Of a stretch of DNA of 20,725 nt, positions 1 to 10,395 are shown one piece after another. Source of the stretch: Microthyrium microscopicum (Eukaryota; Ascomycota; Dothideomycetes; Microthyriales; Microthyriaceae); NCBI GenBank assembly GCA_010405405.1, contig MU004242.1, forward strand, positions 8,274-28,998, in the 5' to 3' direction. Numbering within the stretch: the first letter of the stretch is position 1; each line of letters opens with the position of its first letter. The notes under the pieces are model-generated. The model saw only the letters and a list, made by a program, of their open reading frames with translations. It made no database searches and was not told where the DNA came from. Both the position numbers and the translations under genes were made by a program.

Positions 1-2786
1 TCCTTTATTATTATACGTAATATTAGAAGGGTTATATTAATATATTAACTTCTATATCTATTTTATCCTTATTAATTTTTAAAGATATAGATATATTCTT
101 AATATATAAGTAATAAATCTAGTATTAAATTTATACTAGTAATAACTAGCGTTTAATTTTGCTTAGTATTCTAAGGCTTAAGTAGTAGAGTTAACTCTTA
201 AGAATATTACTTAATAATATTTTATTATATATATAATATACCTTTACTTATTAGATATTTTTAGACGTGCTAGATATTTCTAAATATTCTAAATAGCTAG
301 TATTAAGACTAAGTAGGAGTATTAGCTAATCTTATATAACTAATAGGTTATAATATTATACTAAAGACGCGTCGTATAACTTTATATTATTAATTACTAG
401 CTTAGTAAGTTAACTTTTCTAGTAATAGTACTATTCTATTTACTTTTCTAGTCTAACTCCCTTATATATTTTTTTTTATTAAATTTTTCTATCTATATAA
501 CTTTTTTATTTTAAATCCTTTTTCTATTTAGTATTAACTATTATACTATCTAAGTTAATTAATTAATTAGCTAAATAAACTTTACTTTAAACTTAAACCT
601 TTTTACTATCTTTTTCCTTATTACTATTTCTTACTACTAATCTTTACTAACTTTACCTTCTTTATTAGCTTTATTAGCTTTAAATTCTTTACTCTTAGGT
701 TTAAAACTATAAAGTAAGATTAGTCCTATAAGATTTTTAATTACTTTTAGTTCTTTAAGTATAATAGTTTTAATTTCTTTATATATATTTAGCTCTTTCT
801 TATAATAAGAAACTACTCTATTAAAGTTAAGAATATTAAGTTTCTCTAGATTCTAATAGAAGTAATTATTAGTAAATAGTATATACTATATATAGCTATT
901 ATTAATAAAATGCTTTAGTAATTTACTAAGTATAAATTATTTAAACTCCTTCTATCTCTTAGTACTAAGAGCTATTATAGTACTATAAAGCTTTAAGTTA
1001 CTAAAGAATAAGGATAAGTAGCTTTAAGATACTATAGTATTTATTTATAGGTTTTCTATAAAGAAACTAGTATAATTTTTTTAAATAAGATTAATAAGAT
1101 TCTAATTATACTTAGTACTAAAGCTATTATTATAGATAGTTATTAAAACTTAGCTAAATTATAAAGGTATATCTTAATAGTCTTACTAGATATATATATA
1201 ATTATCCTAAATATACATAATAACCTATTTAAGTAGCTAACCTTTAGTTTTAGTATAAAGGCTAGTTTATATAAGATAAGGAGTAATAATTATAATATTA
1301 ACGCCTTTTAATTATATTTATAGTAGAAGTTAGATTTATATAAAGGCTATAATATAGGTATTATAAGTATTAGAACTTAAACTAGTAACGTCTTTTTTAA
1401 CTTTATTATTTTTAATATTTATAAATATTATAAGTAGCGTATTTCTTTTATATTCTAAGAATAAAAAGAGTTAGCTTATAATATATTATAGTTAGTTAAA
1501 TTTAAGATTATTATTGTTAGTATATTTAAGAATTTTGTAGCCTATATTATTAAAGAGATTATAATATAATAAATTAAATCTAAATACTTATTTTAATATA
1601 GTTTAGCTAAAGCTATTTGCTATAGTATTATATATTAATAGTACTTAAGAACTATTACGAAACGTAGCTTTTTTATATTTAAGATTATAGATAAGTCTAA
1701 GCTAGAATAGATTTTTAGTCTATATAATTATTTAAGGTCTATATAGAGATATAATAGCTATTATCTATAGTTTATATAATGCTATTACTTTATTATAAAT
1801 CTATAAGTTAATATTTATAAAATTTACTTAGAAAAGCTCTTATAGAGCGTTATAGTTTATAAGACTAAGAAAAGTAATTATTAATTATAAATAATATTAC
1901 TCTATGTTTAGTAGTAATTTACTATAATTAGTACTTTTTAACTTTAAGAGCTTCTCTCTACTATAATACTTTTTATTAAGAATTTAGAGATTAAAAGCAT
2001 AATTAAGTAACTCTTTAGTAGCTATATCTATATTATATTCTTACTTTCTTATTATTAAATTAATTATACTAATTATCTTACTAGCTTAACCTATAAATTC
2101 TCTAAATAAGTATTTAAGATATTTAATATAATAGTTATAAATACCTTTAAAGTTTTAATATTTAGTATTTACGTAGAGTTATTATAAGTAGTAAGTACTA
2201 TATTATTTAGTAAGTAATACTATTTTAGTATTTAGGATATTAGTATTATAGTTATTTATATTATCTATATTCTATTATTATATATTAGGATCTTAATTTT
2301 AGTAGACTTAGGTTTATGTCTCTTTTAATTTCCTTAAGATAATAGATTTCTTTATCTTAATTAAGTATCCTTAAATAGTAAAAAATTATAAAAGGTTTAT
2401 AAGATTAACTTTTATATAGATATTTATATACTTAATAATAAGGTTATTTAATTATACGTTTATAATATATATAGCTAAAATCTTTATCTTAAAATTAGAA
2501 TAGAATATTATAAGGGTAATTAATATTATTATTATAGCTTTTATAATTTTAATTTTACTATATCCTAGTCTAGTATAGTAAATATTAAGTCTATCTTTAC
2601 TATCTTTTAAGAGAATAATATTAATAAACTCTTTTTAATCTTTATAAAGAGCCTTTATAATACTAATCTATTCTGCCTTTTTTATAAGATTTTAAATCTC
2701 TTCTAAGATAATTCTAAAGTTAGTCTTTAGTAATTATATAGAAGTAGCTATGCCTAGTCTTATGAAAGTACTTAGCAACTAGTACT

Positions 2787-2955
2787 AATTATTATTAATA
2801 TTAGTGTTATTAATATTAGTAATATTATTATTATTATTATTATTATTAGTGTTACTATTATTAGTATTATTAGTATTTTTTATAGGCGTAATCTCATCGT
2901 CTAACTATTTATTAGAATTAGAAATATCTTTAGGTATATCTTTGTAGGTATTATT

Positions 2956-2986
<31 letters not shown>

Positions 2987-2990
2987 GCTA
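2787..2990. repeat. Interrupted ATT/AAT microsatellite
   Basis: Runs of ATT occur at about 2787-2800, 2824-2848 and 2951-2977,the last being nine perfect units, separated by unique sequence. In the phase of relic A on the minus strand they read as AAT codons, so they would have encoded Asn tracts (or Asp where GAT followed a T, since TpG becomes TpA). The period of three fits a coding origin. Confidence 0.8.
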
Positions 2991-2992
2991 TA

Positions 2993-3091
2993 TTTAATTA
3001 CTAACCCTATTTATTATTAGCTGCTTTTAATTACTAATCCTATTCGTTATTAGCTATTTTTAATTACTAACCTTATTTATTATTAGCTTTA
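2993..3091 (-). repeat. 33-bp tandem repeat, 3 copies (11 codons each)
   Basis: The motif starting TTTAATTACTAA recurs at 2993, 3026 and 3059, an exact 33-bp period. In the relic A phase on the minus strand each copy reads Ala-(Ala/Ile)-Asn-Asn-(Lys/Glu)-stop-(Gly/Asp)-stop-stop-Leu-Lys, the stops being former Gln or Trp codons. The copies differ by a few substitutions and no length change. Confidence 0.85.
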
Positions 3092-3147
3092 GTAACCTCT
3101 AGCTTAGTTTATTAATTCTAAGCTTAAGACTTTATAAGAAGAGAGAT

Positions 3148-3531
3148 GCTATTATTAGTAGAATAGAGAGACGCTACTATAGTAGTATTTAGAGATTCTA
3201 TATTAATATTATCTTAGATAGAGAGAAAGAAAGGATAAGAAATATTATTATTAGTAGAATAAAGAAGCGCTATTATAGTAGTATTTAGGGATTCTATATT
3301 AATATTATTTTAGATAAAGAAAGAGAAAAGATAAAAGGTACTATTATTATTAAGATAAAGGAGCGCTACTATAGTAGTATTTAGGGATTCTATATTAATA
3401 TTATCTTAGATAAAGAAGTAAGGAGACTAAGAAGTATTATTATTAGTAGAATAAAGGGGCGCTATTATAGTAGTATTTAAGGATTCTATATTAACGTTAT
3501 TTTAAATAAAGAAGAAGGAAAGATAAGAGAT
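3148..3531 (-). repeat. 96-bp tandem repeat, 4 copies (32 codons each)
   Basis: The core CGCTA(C/T)TATAGTAGTATTT recurs at 3172, 3268, 3364 and 3460, an exact 96-bp period, and a short partial copy follows to about 3545. No indel separates the copies, and most differences are transitions. In the relic A phase each copy contains the reading Asn-Ile-Asn-Met/Ile-Glu-Ser-Leu-Asn-Thr-Thr on the minus strand. A plus-strand phase is also fairly open across the array, but it lacks continuity with a convincing frame on both sides. Confidence 0.9.
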
Positions 3532-5721
3532 ACTATTATTATTAGCTTTAAATTCTTATTTAAATTAAGATTTAGTTATATAGTTAGATAAATCTAGATT
3601 AAGTAGCTTATTAATTAGCTTTTATAAAGTAAAACTACTACTTATTTCTTTTAAAGTTTTTTTAGTCTAACTAGTTAAAGGTTTTAATATATTATTCTTA
3701 ATATTATTAAAAGATAAGCTATTTAATAAAGTATCCTCTTATATCTTATTAATCTTTATAGTTAACTCTTTTAGCGCGTTAGTATTTATTAATACTTTTT
3801 TAGTATACTTTAATATAATACTAAATTCTATCTTTCTAAGAAATAAGAATAAGGTATAAATAGTAAGAATCTTCTTTAATAAAGGCTAACGTTTTAAGGA
3901 GTTTAAGTATAAGCTAAGTACTATAGTAAAGTAGTAATCTAGATTATATTCTTTTTATCTTAACTACGCCTAGTTAAGATTATTTATTTAGTATATAATA
4001 GGCTTATCTAAATTATATATATATACCTTAACCTCTAGCCCTTTTAGTTTAAGAAAGGCTTTATATAGGTTCTTAATTAATTAGCTATAGTTTAAGAGAA
4101 TAATAACTTTTTTAGAAATTTAGAATAAAGAGAATTAAGTATTATTAGTATATCTATTATTAAGTATAATAAAAGGATAATATATAATTATAAGTACGTT
4201 ATAGGTAGCTTAAATATTATAGTTTTAGTTAATAACTTTAGTAGTAAATTAAAAGCTCTTAAGTCTAGCTCCTAGCTTAAGTTAGATTATATAAATATTA
4301 CCTTTTTAAAAATAAGGATATTTATATTTATTTACTATAATATAGAAATTAAGGCTTATTAAGAATTTATAGTCTTTACTTCCTAGTATTTTAGTAGCAT
4401 ATAATATAGTATTATAGAGAGCTTTATTCTACTTATATGCTTAATAAAGCTATTTTATTAGATTTATACTTTAGGCTATAAATAGATATAGGACTAAAGG
4501 ATAGACTATATATAATAAACTTATAATTCTATTATTCTTTACTTTTATAAGATTATTATAATTATTTAAAAAGGTAATATAACTCTTTTATAAGCTAAAG
4601 ATGCTATTTATAAATAAATAATTAATATTAGCAAAAATAATATTTAGATTAGTTTACGCGCCTTAAGAGATTAGCTAAGAAAGATTCTTTTCTATAAGTA
4701 TAGCTAAGCTAATATTAATCTTAAAGAACTAAAAGACTATAAGGTACTAATTCTAAATAGTATACTAAAAATAGTAAAGAAGTAAGTTAAATTTAGTATC
4801 CTTACTACTAACTATTAAATTACTAATTATAGTAGAGTAGACTTAAAAAGAGTTATTTAATAAATTAAAGTATATCTTAATAGTAAGTATAATTATATAG
4901 CCTATAGCTAGTATACTTCTATAGTATTTAATATCTTAATTAATTTTATAAGCTAACTAGATAAGTTACTCTTTTAGAATAATTATAAGAAATTTAATAA
5001 CTATCTAATTTATCTTTTTCTTCTTTATAATTAAATTATTTAGTAAAAAGTAGATAGTTTTAATTATTAAAGTTATAATATTTTTTTATATATTATTTCT
5101 ATTCTTATTAACTTTAAAAGTATTTCTCTTATTTCTAAGATATAGGTAGATAATTAAGATTAATATAAACTAAGTAACCTATTTATTATTCTTAATTATA
5201 GAGAATTATGCTTTAATATTAAAAATTATAGCCTATTAATACTTCTTTTTTAATCTATATATATATTTAGGCTTACTAGTAATACTATCTTAATTAACTT
5301 TATTATTAATACTATTACTTAAGTATTAATTTACTTTATTAACTAGATTATTTCTATTAAGAGCTACTTTTAGACCTTTCTTTAGTATATTTTCTAAATA
5401 AGGCTTACCTAAATATACTTATAAGCTATAGATCTACTAAATTAAAAGCTTACTATTAAATAGATTTATTATAAGATTATAAATAGTATATTAAGGATTC
5501 TTAAGATTTATTTAAGGTATTAGTATAAGGATATATTTAGAGGCTTTTAGACTATTTTAGACTTTTACTTTACTTTTATCCTTAGTCTTAGGATTTTATT
5601 TACTTAAGTTTAGGAATATAGATAAAGAATCTTCTTTAGTTAGGTAGGTAGAAATAGCTATAAAATTTAGTCTATATAAGTAATTAACTAAAGATAAAGG
5701 AATAAATTTTTTTAAACTTAT

Positions 5722-5805
5722 ATTTTAATAGTCTTAGAATTATTTAGCTTATTATTCTTATAAGGAGTATAAGTTTTATACTAATTAAGAAAAAGTTTTA
5801 GGATT
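5722..5805. promoter_or_regulatory. Possible divergent intergenic spacer between relics A and B
   Basis: Both flanking frames lose their protein-like character here, and the two inferred starts (5721 minus, 5806 or 5809 plus) face away from each other. About 84 bp would be a short shared promoter. No motif can be trusted after this much mutation. Confidence 0.25.
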
Positions 5806-6460
5806 ATAATAGCTAAATAGCTAGAAATCTTAGTAGGAATTTTATCTTTATCTATATTTTAGCTATAGATTTAGCTATTATAATTATATACTAATTGCTA
5901 AGTATATAAAGCGTTATAAATAGCTATGCTTATAATAAGTAGAGTAAGAGCTAAGAAAGAGATAAAAGATATAAAGGATTTAAATAGTATTTTCTTTAAA
6001 GAAAAAGAAATATTAAGAAGAGAAGATAAATAATAGTAATAAAAGTAGTAACTTATTTATTATACTAAAGCCTAAAGGCATAACTATTAAAAGTTAGCTA
6101 TTTAGCCTAAACTTTAGATTACTAAGCTATACTATCTATAAAAAGATAAATTTAAAGAATTATTTAAGAGGACTTATTTAATTCTTATAATTATAAAGAA
6201 TAGTAAAAGAAAGAAGTAGTAATAAGAGTAAGATTATAGAAATAGAGTAAAGAATTATTTCCTTTACTAAAGATATAACTAGAAGTTTATTTATTAATAA
6301 AGTTATTATAAAGCTATGCTATTCTATATATAATAACTAAGTATAAGATAGATTTAAAAGAACTTATTTAATCTAATAATTATAGAATAGTAGTAAAAAA
6401 ATAATAATAAGAAAAATTTAGTAGTAAGAAGATAGAAATATTTCCTTTTTTAGTATAGAA
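5806..6460 (+). pseudogene. Relic B: short plus-strand frame with former poly-Gln tracts
   Basis: Reading codons from 5806 (ATA, probably former ATG; another ATA follows at 5809) gives a plus-strand phase. From about 5920 to 6024 it is stop-free and rich in Lys, Glu, Arg and Asp, for example Lys-Lys-Glu-Ile-Lys-Asp-Ile-Lys-Asp-Leu. It then enters a run of clustered TAA and TAG codons from about 6028, which most simply represent a CAA/CAG poly-Gln tract. Similar clusters recur near 6220 and 6390. This suggests a charged, Gln-rich protein of roughly 200 residues or more. The end is not clear; Pro-like codons (CTA from CCA) continue weakly to about 6740. The second phase is also partly readable here (see rejected items). 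Unidentified. Confidence 0.35.
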
Positions 6461-6539
6461 TCTTCTAATTAAATAGATAGAAACCTTATTAAAGCTTATA
6501 CATAATAACTATATAGTTCTTAAGATTAAGAGAAACTAC

Positions 6540-6920
6540 TCCTTTTTTCTTAAATATTAAGTATAGGTATAAGTATTAATTATAGTTTTTTATTTTATTA
6601 TAATTACTACTAAACCTTATATTATAACTACTAAGTTAGGAACTTAGTTAACTTTATATAGATTAAGACTTTTTTTTAAGTTTAAACTTATATTAGCTAA
6701 GCTCTACTTTACTACTTTAAAATATCTTCTCTTTAGGTTTTTAATACTTCTTTTCTTACTATTATATTTTTACTTTACTACTTCTTTATAATTATTAAAT
6801 TAAATAAGTTTTTTTAATTTATTTATTCTTTAGCTATTAGTATTTTATATACTTAATAATTACTTTAGTTTAGCTTTATAGGTATTAAATTCTTCTTCTT
6901 AAGTTAGAAATATAAATTAG
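6540..6920 (-). pseudogene. Relic C: Lys-rich minus-strand fragment
   Basis: On the plus strand this interval is T-rich. On the minus strand, in the phase that includes the codons complementary to 6887-6895 (Glu-Glu-Glu-Phe), it reads as a Lys/Glu/Asn-rich, probably coiled or disordered segment with roughly 9% stop codons, fewer than the opposite strand in the same triplets (about 10%). The margin is small. It would converge with relic B, and its ends are unclear. No family recognised. Confidence 0.25.
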
Positions 6921-8360
6921 TATTCTTAATTTTATAGCTTAAGGCTTTTATATACCTAATTGTTCCTTTAATAAGGCCTTTAGGCATAATTCTCTTTTAT
7001 AAATTAATTATAATATTAGATAAGCTATTTTCTTAGTACCCTTACTTTAGAAAGTTTTAATATTTTATATATAGACCTTTAGAATTAGCTCTTCTTTAGT
7101 ATAAATCTTACTTTTAGCTAGTAGTAGCCTATAGGTATAATATTTTATAATAACTAACTTTAAAGGTATAGTATAATACTACTTAAAGGTACTAAATAAA
7201 TATTTTAATTAACTTAACTTACTAGCTTTAATATATTCTTACTAAATACTTTTTACTTTTAATCTATTACTAATTTATTATATTTAATAAATCTTTCTCT
7301 TCTAGTACTATTAACTTTATTAATAAATCTATACTAAATTTTATAAATAATATAATAAAGATAATTTATAGAGTAAACTCTAAGTATAATTAGGAAGATT
7401 ATAAGTAGGCTAAGTAGATAGTTAAAGCTAAGAATAACGTAACTAAGGTAGACCTTTATATAGAATTAGGCTATTATACTAATAAAATAGTTCTTAATAT
7501 TATCTCTATTATAAAAAAGAATATTCTTAACTAATTTAGTATAATTAAATAGCCTACTAATATTATTAGCTATAATCTTAGATATATTAAAGTTATTAAA
7601 TATAATTTATAATTTTCTTAAGCTATTATCTTATTAGTATTTAATATCCCTTCTTATAAAGCCCTAGACTAGATTATATTTTTATATACGTAATATCTTA
7701 TTAGTAATAAATAAGCTTATTAAGAATAATATAAGTAGTAAAAGTAGCTTTATAATTTATATAATTATTTTATTTTAAAGCTAGATATAATCTTAATTAT
7801 TCTATAAATAACCTAAGTATTTATAATATTTAATAATAAAGATATATATAGTAATTCTACTTTTAGAGGATATTAGTTATACTATTCTTAGTTTTTTAAC
7901 TAGCCTTATAGAACTATAAATAGACTATAAGGAAATTATACTTACTATCTAAACCTTATTAATAACGTATTATTAAACGTACTATAATTATAAAGTAATA
8001 GTCTAAGTTTAGCTATGTCTTATCCTTTATTTAACTAATATAGATACTAAGGCTATATAATATTACTACTAGGCTTTTAGAATAGTAATATTTACTATTA
8101 ACTATAGTAGTAGCCTAGCTATTATAAAATATAACTTCTACTATTTATATAGTATAACTTAACTTAATATAACTCTATAATATTTAGATTTAGAGGTATA
8201 ATTCCGCTTTAGCTAGGTCTTAATAGCTATAGCCTATATTAAACTCTATAGTAATTTAATACTAGTAAGAATATAGTGCTAAGCTACGCTAATAAAGGTA
8301 ATAATAACTTCTTCTAAGGTACTTTAAGAGGTTATTATAGTAATACGTTATAGTATAACT

Positions 8361-8528
8361 AATCTTATATATATATCTTTAATAATAGCTATATATTACT
8401 TAGATTTACTTAGCTACTTCCTTTAGCTTTATTAGATTTTCCCTAATTTTATATATATACTTCTAGTAATAGCTATATATTACTTAGATTTATTTAGCTA
8501 CTTTCTTTAGCTTTATTAGACCCTCTTG
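8361..8528 (+). repeat. 84-bp tandem duplication (28 codons)
   Basis: The segment 8361-8444 is repeated at 8445-8528. The shared core TAATAGCTATATATTACTTA starts at 8383 and 8467. Differences up to the last eight bases are all transitions, for example C/T at the fourth base and the TATATC versus TATACT step. In the relic D phase the unit reads Asn-Ser-Tyr-Ile-Leu-Leu-Arg-Phe, where RIP would have turned His to Tyr and Pro to Leu. Confidence 0.85.
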
Positions 8529-9184
8529 CGCATATATAATTAAAAAAGAAAAAGCCTACTTTAAAGAAATACTATAAAACCTAATAGTCTTTATTTACTT
8601 TTTAAGAAACTAATGCTTAGAATAGTAAAGACTTTAATATAATTATATTAGTATTTATTAAGGACTTCTTATAAAAATAGGTTATACTAGACCTAAAAAA
8701 TATATATAAACTAGGCCTTTTTAATTTATTTAAGATAAATATAAATATTTATAAATACGTAGTTAAGATTAATATAGGGCACTTTAAAAGTATAATAAGC
8801 CTAAAGTTAGACTTATCTAAAAATTTAAATATAATTTATAGTATAGGTTAAGTATAGAATAATTAAACTATTTTAATAAGTTTAGATATATATAATTTTG
8901 CTAGAGTTACTTATAATAATCTTTATAGGCTAAGAAAGATTACTTTTAAGGTTACCTAGGTTAAATCTTCCTTAAAGAAAACTTATACTAGTAAATAAAA
9001 GTATAAGGCTTTAGTTACTTCTATTCTAAGCCCTTTTCTTTTATTTTAAAATAGATATAATAAGAAACCTTATACTTAATTTTATATAGATTCTTAGCTA
9101 ACTACTTAACTTACCTTTATTACTAAACTATTAACACGTAAATATAATATATATAAAGATTTTATTCTTAACTAATTTAATAAA

Positions 9185-9313
9185 GATAGTAAGGTTATTA
9201 AAGATAATAAAAATAGTAAGGTTACTAAAGATAATAAAGATAGTAAGGTTATTAAAAATAATAAAGATAGCTTAGATAAGGATTCTAAAGATAGCTTAGT
9301 TAAGAATTCTAAA
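9185..9313 (+). repeat. 27-bp (3 copies) then 24-bp (2 copies) tandem repeat, Lys/Asp/Ser-rich
   Basis: Units start at 9185, 9212 and 9239 (27 bp: Asp/Asn-Ser-Lys-Val-Ile/Thr-Lys-Asp/Asn-Asn-Lys) and at 9266 and 9290 (24 bp: Asp-Ser-Leu-Asp/Val-Lys-Asp/Asn-Ser-Lys). They are stop-free in the relic D phase. The change of unit length keeps the frame. The region is probably a disordered acidic or mixed-charge linker. Confidence 0.85.
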
Positions 9314-9685
9314 ATAGAGTTAAATAGTAATTTAAATAATTCTAAAGAAGAAGACTTAGAATTTTTGCTAGTATTACTTAGTAAAATAAAGTAAAAGTAT
9401 AATAATAATAAGAATAATATAGAAAGAGTTAGTAGTAGCTATAATCTTTTAGTATCTATAAATAAAAAGAAATTTAAGAATAAATCTAGTTCTTACGATT
9501 ATAAAGAATAATAGACTTTAGTATAAATAAGCTTATTTAATAGGAAAAATAAAGATAAGTCTAAATATAAGAAGATAAAAATAAAATTAACTCTAATCTT
9601 AGAAGTAATTAATAAGAATAGTAGCTAAGAATATTATACTTCTTTAAGCTTACTAGTCTAAATATTATAGCCTTAGAATATTACT

Positions 9686-10395
9686 ACTAATATAGAGATA
9701 GAAAGCGTATAATAAGATTAAGTACTATTTCTAAATAGCGCTAGACTTATAAATACTACTATTATATTTTCTTAAGAACTTAAAAAGCGTATTATTAAGC
9801 TAGAGATAAAAAGCGTATAATAAGATTAAGTACTACTTCTAAATAGCGCTAGATCTATAGATATTACTATTATATCTTTTTAAGGACTTAAAGAGCGTAT
9901 TATTAAGTTAGAGATAAAGAGCATATAATAAGATTAAGTATTACTTCTAGATAGCACTAAATCTATAAATACTACTACTATATTTTCTTAAGGACTTAAA
10001 GAGCCTATTATTAAGCTAAAAATAAAGAATATATAATAAAATTAAGTACTACTTTTAAATAGTACTAAACCTATAAATACTACTACTATATCTTTTTAAG
10101 AACTTAAAGAGTACGTTATTAAGCTAAAGATAAAAGGCATATAATAAGATTAAGTATTATTTCTAAATAGTACTAAACCTATAAATACTATTATTATATC
10201 TTCTTAAAGACTTAAAGAGCGTGTTATTAAGCTAGAGATAGAGAGTATATAATAAGATTAAGTATTACTTTTAGATAGTGTTAGACCTATAAATACTACT
10301 ACTATATCTTCTTAAGGACTTAAAGAGCATATTATTAAGTTAGAGATAAAGAGCGTATAATAAGATTAAGTATTACTTCTAGATAATAATAAACT
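9686..10395 (+). repeat. 108-bp tandem repeat, about 6.6 copies (36 codons each)
   Basis: The anchor GCGTATAATAAGATTAAGTA, with RIP variants, lies at 9705, 9813, 9921, 10029, 10137, 10245 and 10353: exactly 108 bp each time, with no indel. Nearly all differences between copies are transitions; one G/C difference was seen in the third copy. In the relic D phase every copy reads the same way, with stops at the same codons (former Gln/Trp), around Gly-Leu-Lys-Glu-(Arg/His)-Ile-Ile-Lys-Leu-Glu-Ile-Lys-Ser and Leu-Leu-Leu-Asp/Asn-Ser. Several copies keep different ancestral C or G residues, so the pre-RIP unit is largely readable by comparison. Confidence 0.93.

Larger units (their letters stand above)
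2670..3150. other. Patch with weaker RIP
   Basis: Ten residual CpA or TpG sites lie between about 2674 and 3148 (for example near 2674, 2751, 2762, 2775, 2805, 2850, 2894, 2943, 3023 and 3147). The next 1.2 kb has none. The patch coincides with the ATT microsatellites and the 33-bp repeats. Confidence 0.6.
1..5721 (-). pseudogene. Relic A: very long minus-strand coding frame, unidentified, runs off left edge
   Basis: Reading the minus strand with codons ending at 5719, 5716 and so on gives one phase that stays protein-like to base 1, about 1,900 codons. The frame is clearest at 5721-5190 and 4450-3550, where only about 4-9% of codons are stops, all TAA or TAG. The probable start is ATA (from ATG) at 5721-5719; just upstream the same phase fills with stops. 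Order of regions: Ser/Pro/Asn/Lys-rich probably disordered start; a denser region around 4500-3600; four 32-codon repeats (3531-3148); three 11-codon repeats (3091-2993); Asn/Asp-rich tracts from ATT microsatellites; then a long Lys/Leu/Ile-rich part. No frameshift was noticed. I do not recognise the family. Because many codons have the purine-any-pyrimidine pattern, the opposite strand also looks partly coding at 4200-5200, so the strand there is less certain. Relic B diverges from it. Confidence 0.5.

Noticed and set aside
2787-3545. Repeat array considered as a CRISPR.
   Set aside because: The units are contiguous tandem copies of 33 and 96 bp without unique spacers, in a eukaryotic RIP context.
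3600-5300. A plus-strand gene opposite relic A, with Lys/Asn-rich reading at 4180-5250.
   Set aside because: Purine-any-pyrimidine codons read similarly on the reverse strand. Stop density was slightly higher on the plus strand (about 11% against 8.5% at 4450-5060), and the minus-strand phase continues coherently on both sides.
5855-5917. A possible classical zinc finger: in one plus-strand phase four TAT codons fit Cys-x2-Cys-x12-His-x3-His with Lys-x-Ile-Lys-Arg-x-Lys around them.
   Set aside because: TAT is among the commonest codons in RIP-mutated DNA, so the spacing arises easily by chance. The neighbouring phase (relic B) is stop-free just downstream and reads more naturally through the same bases.
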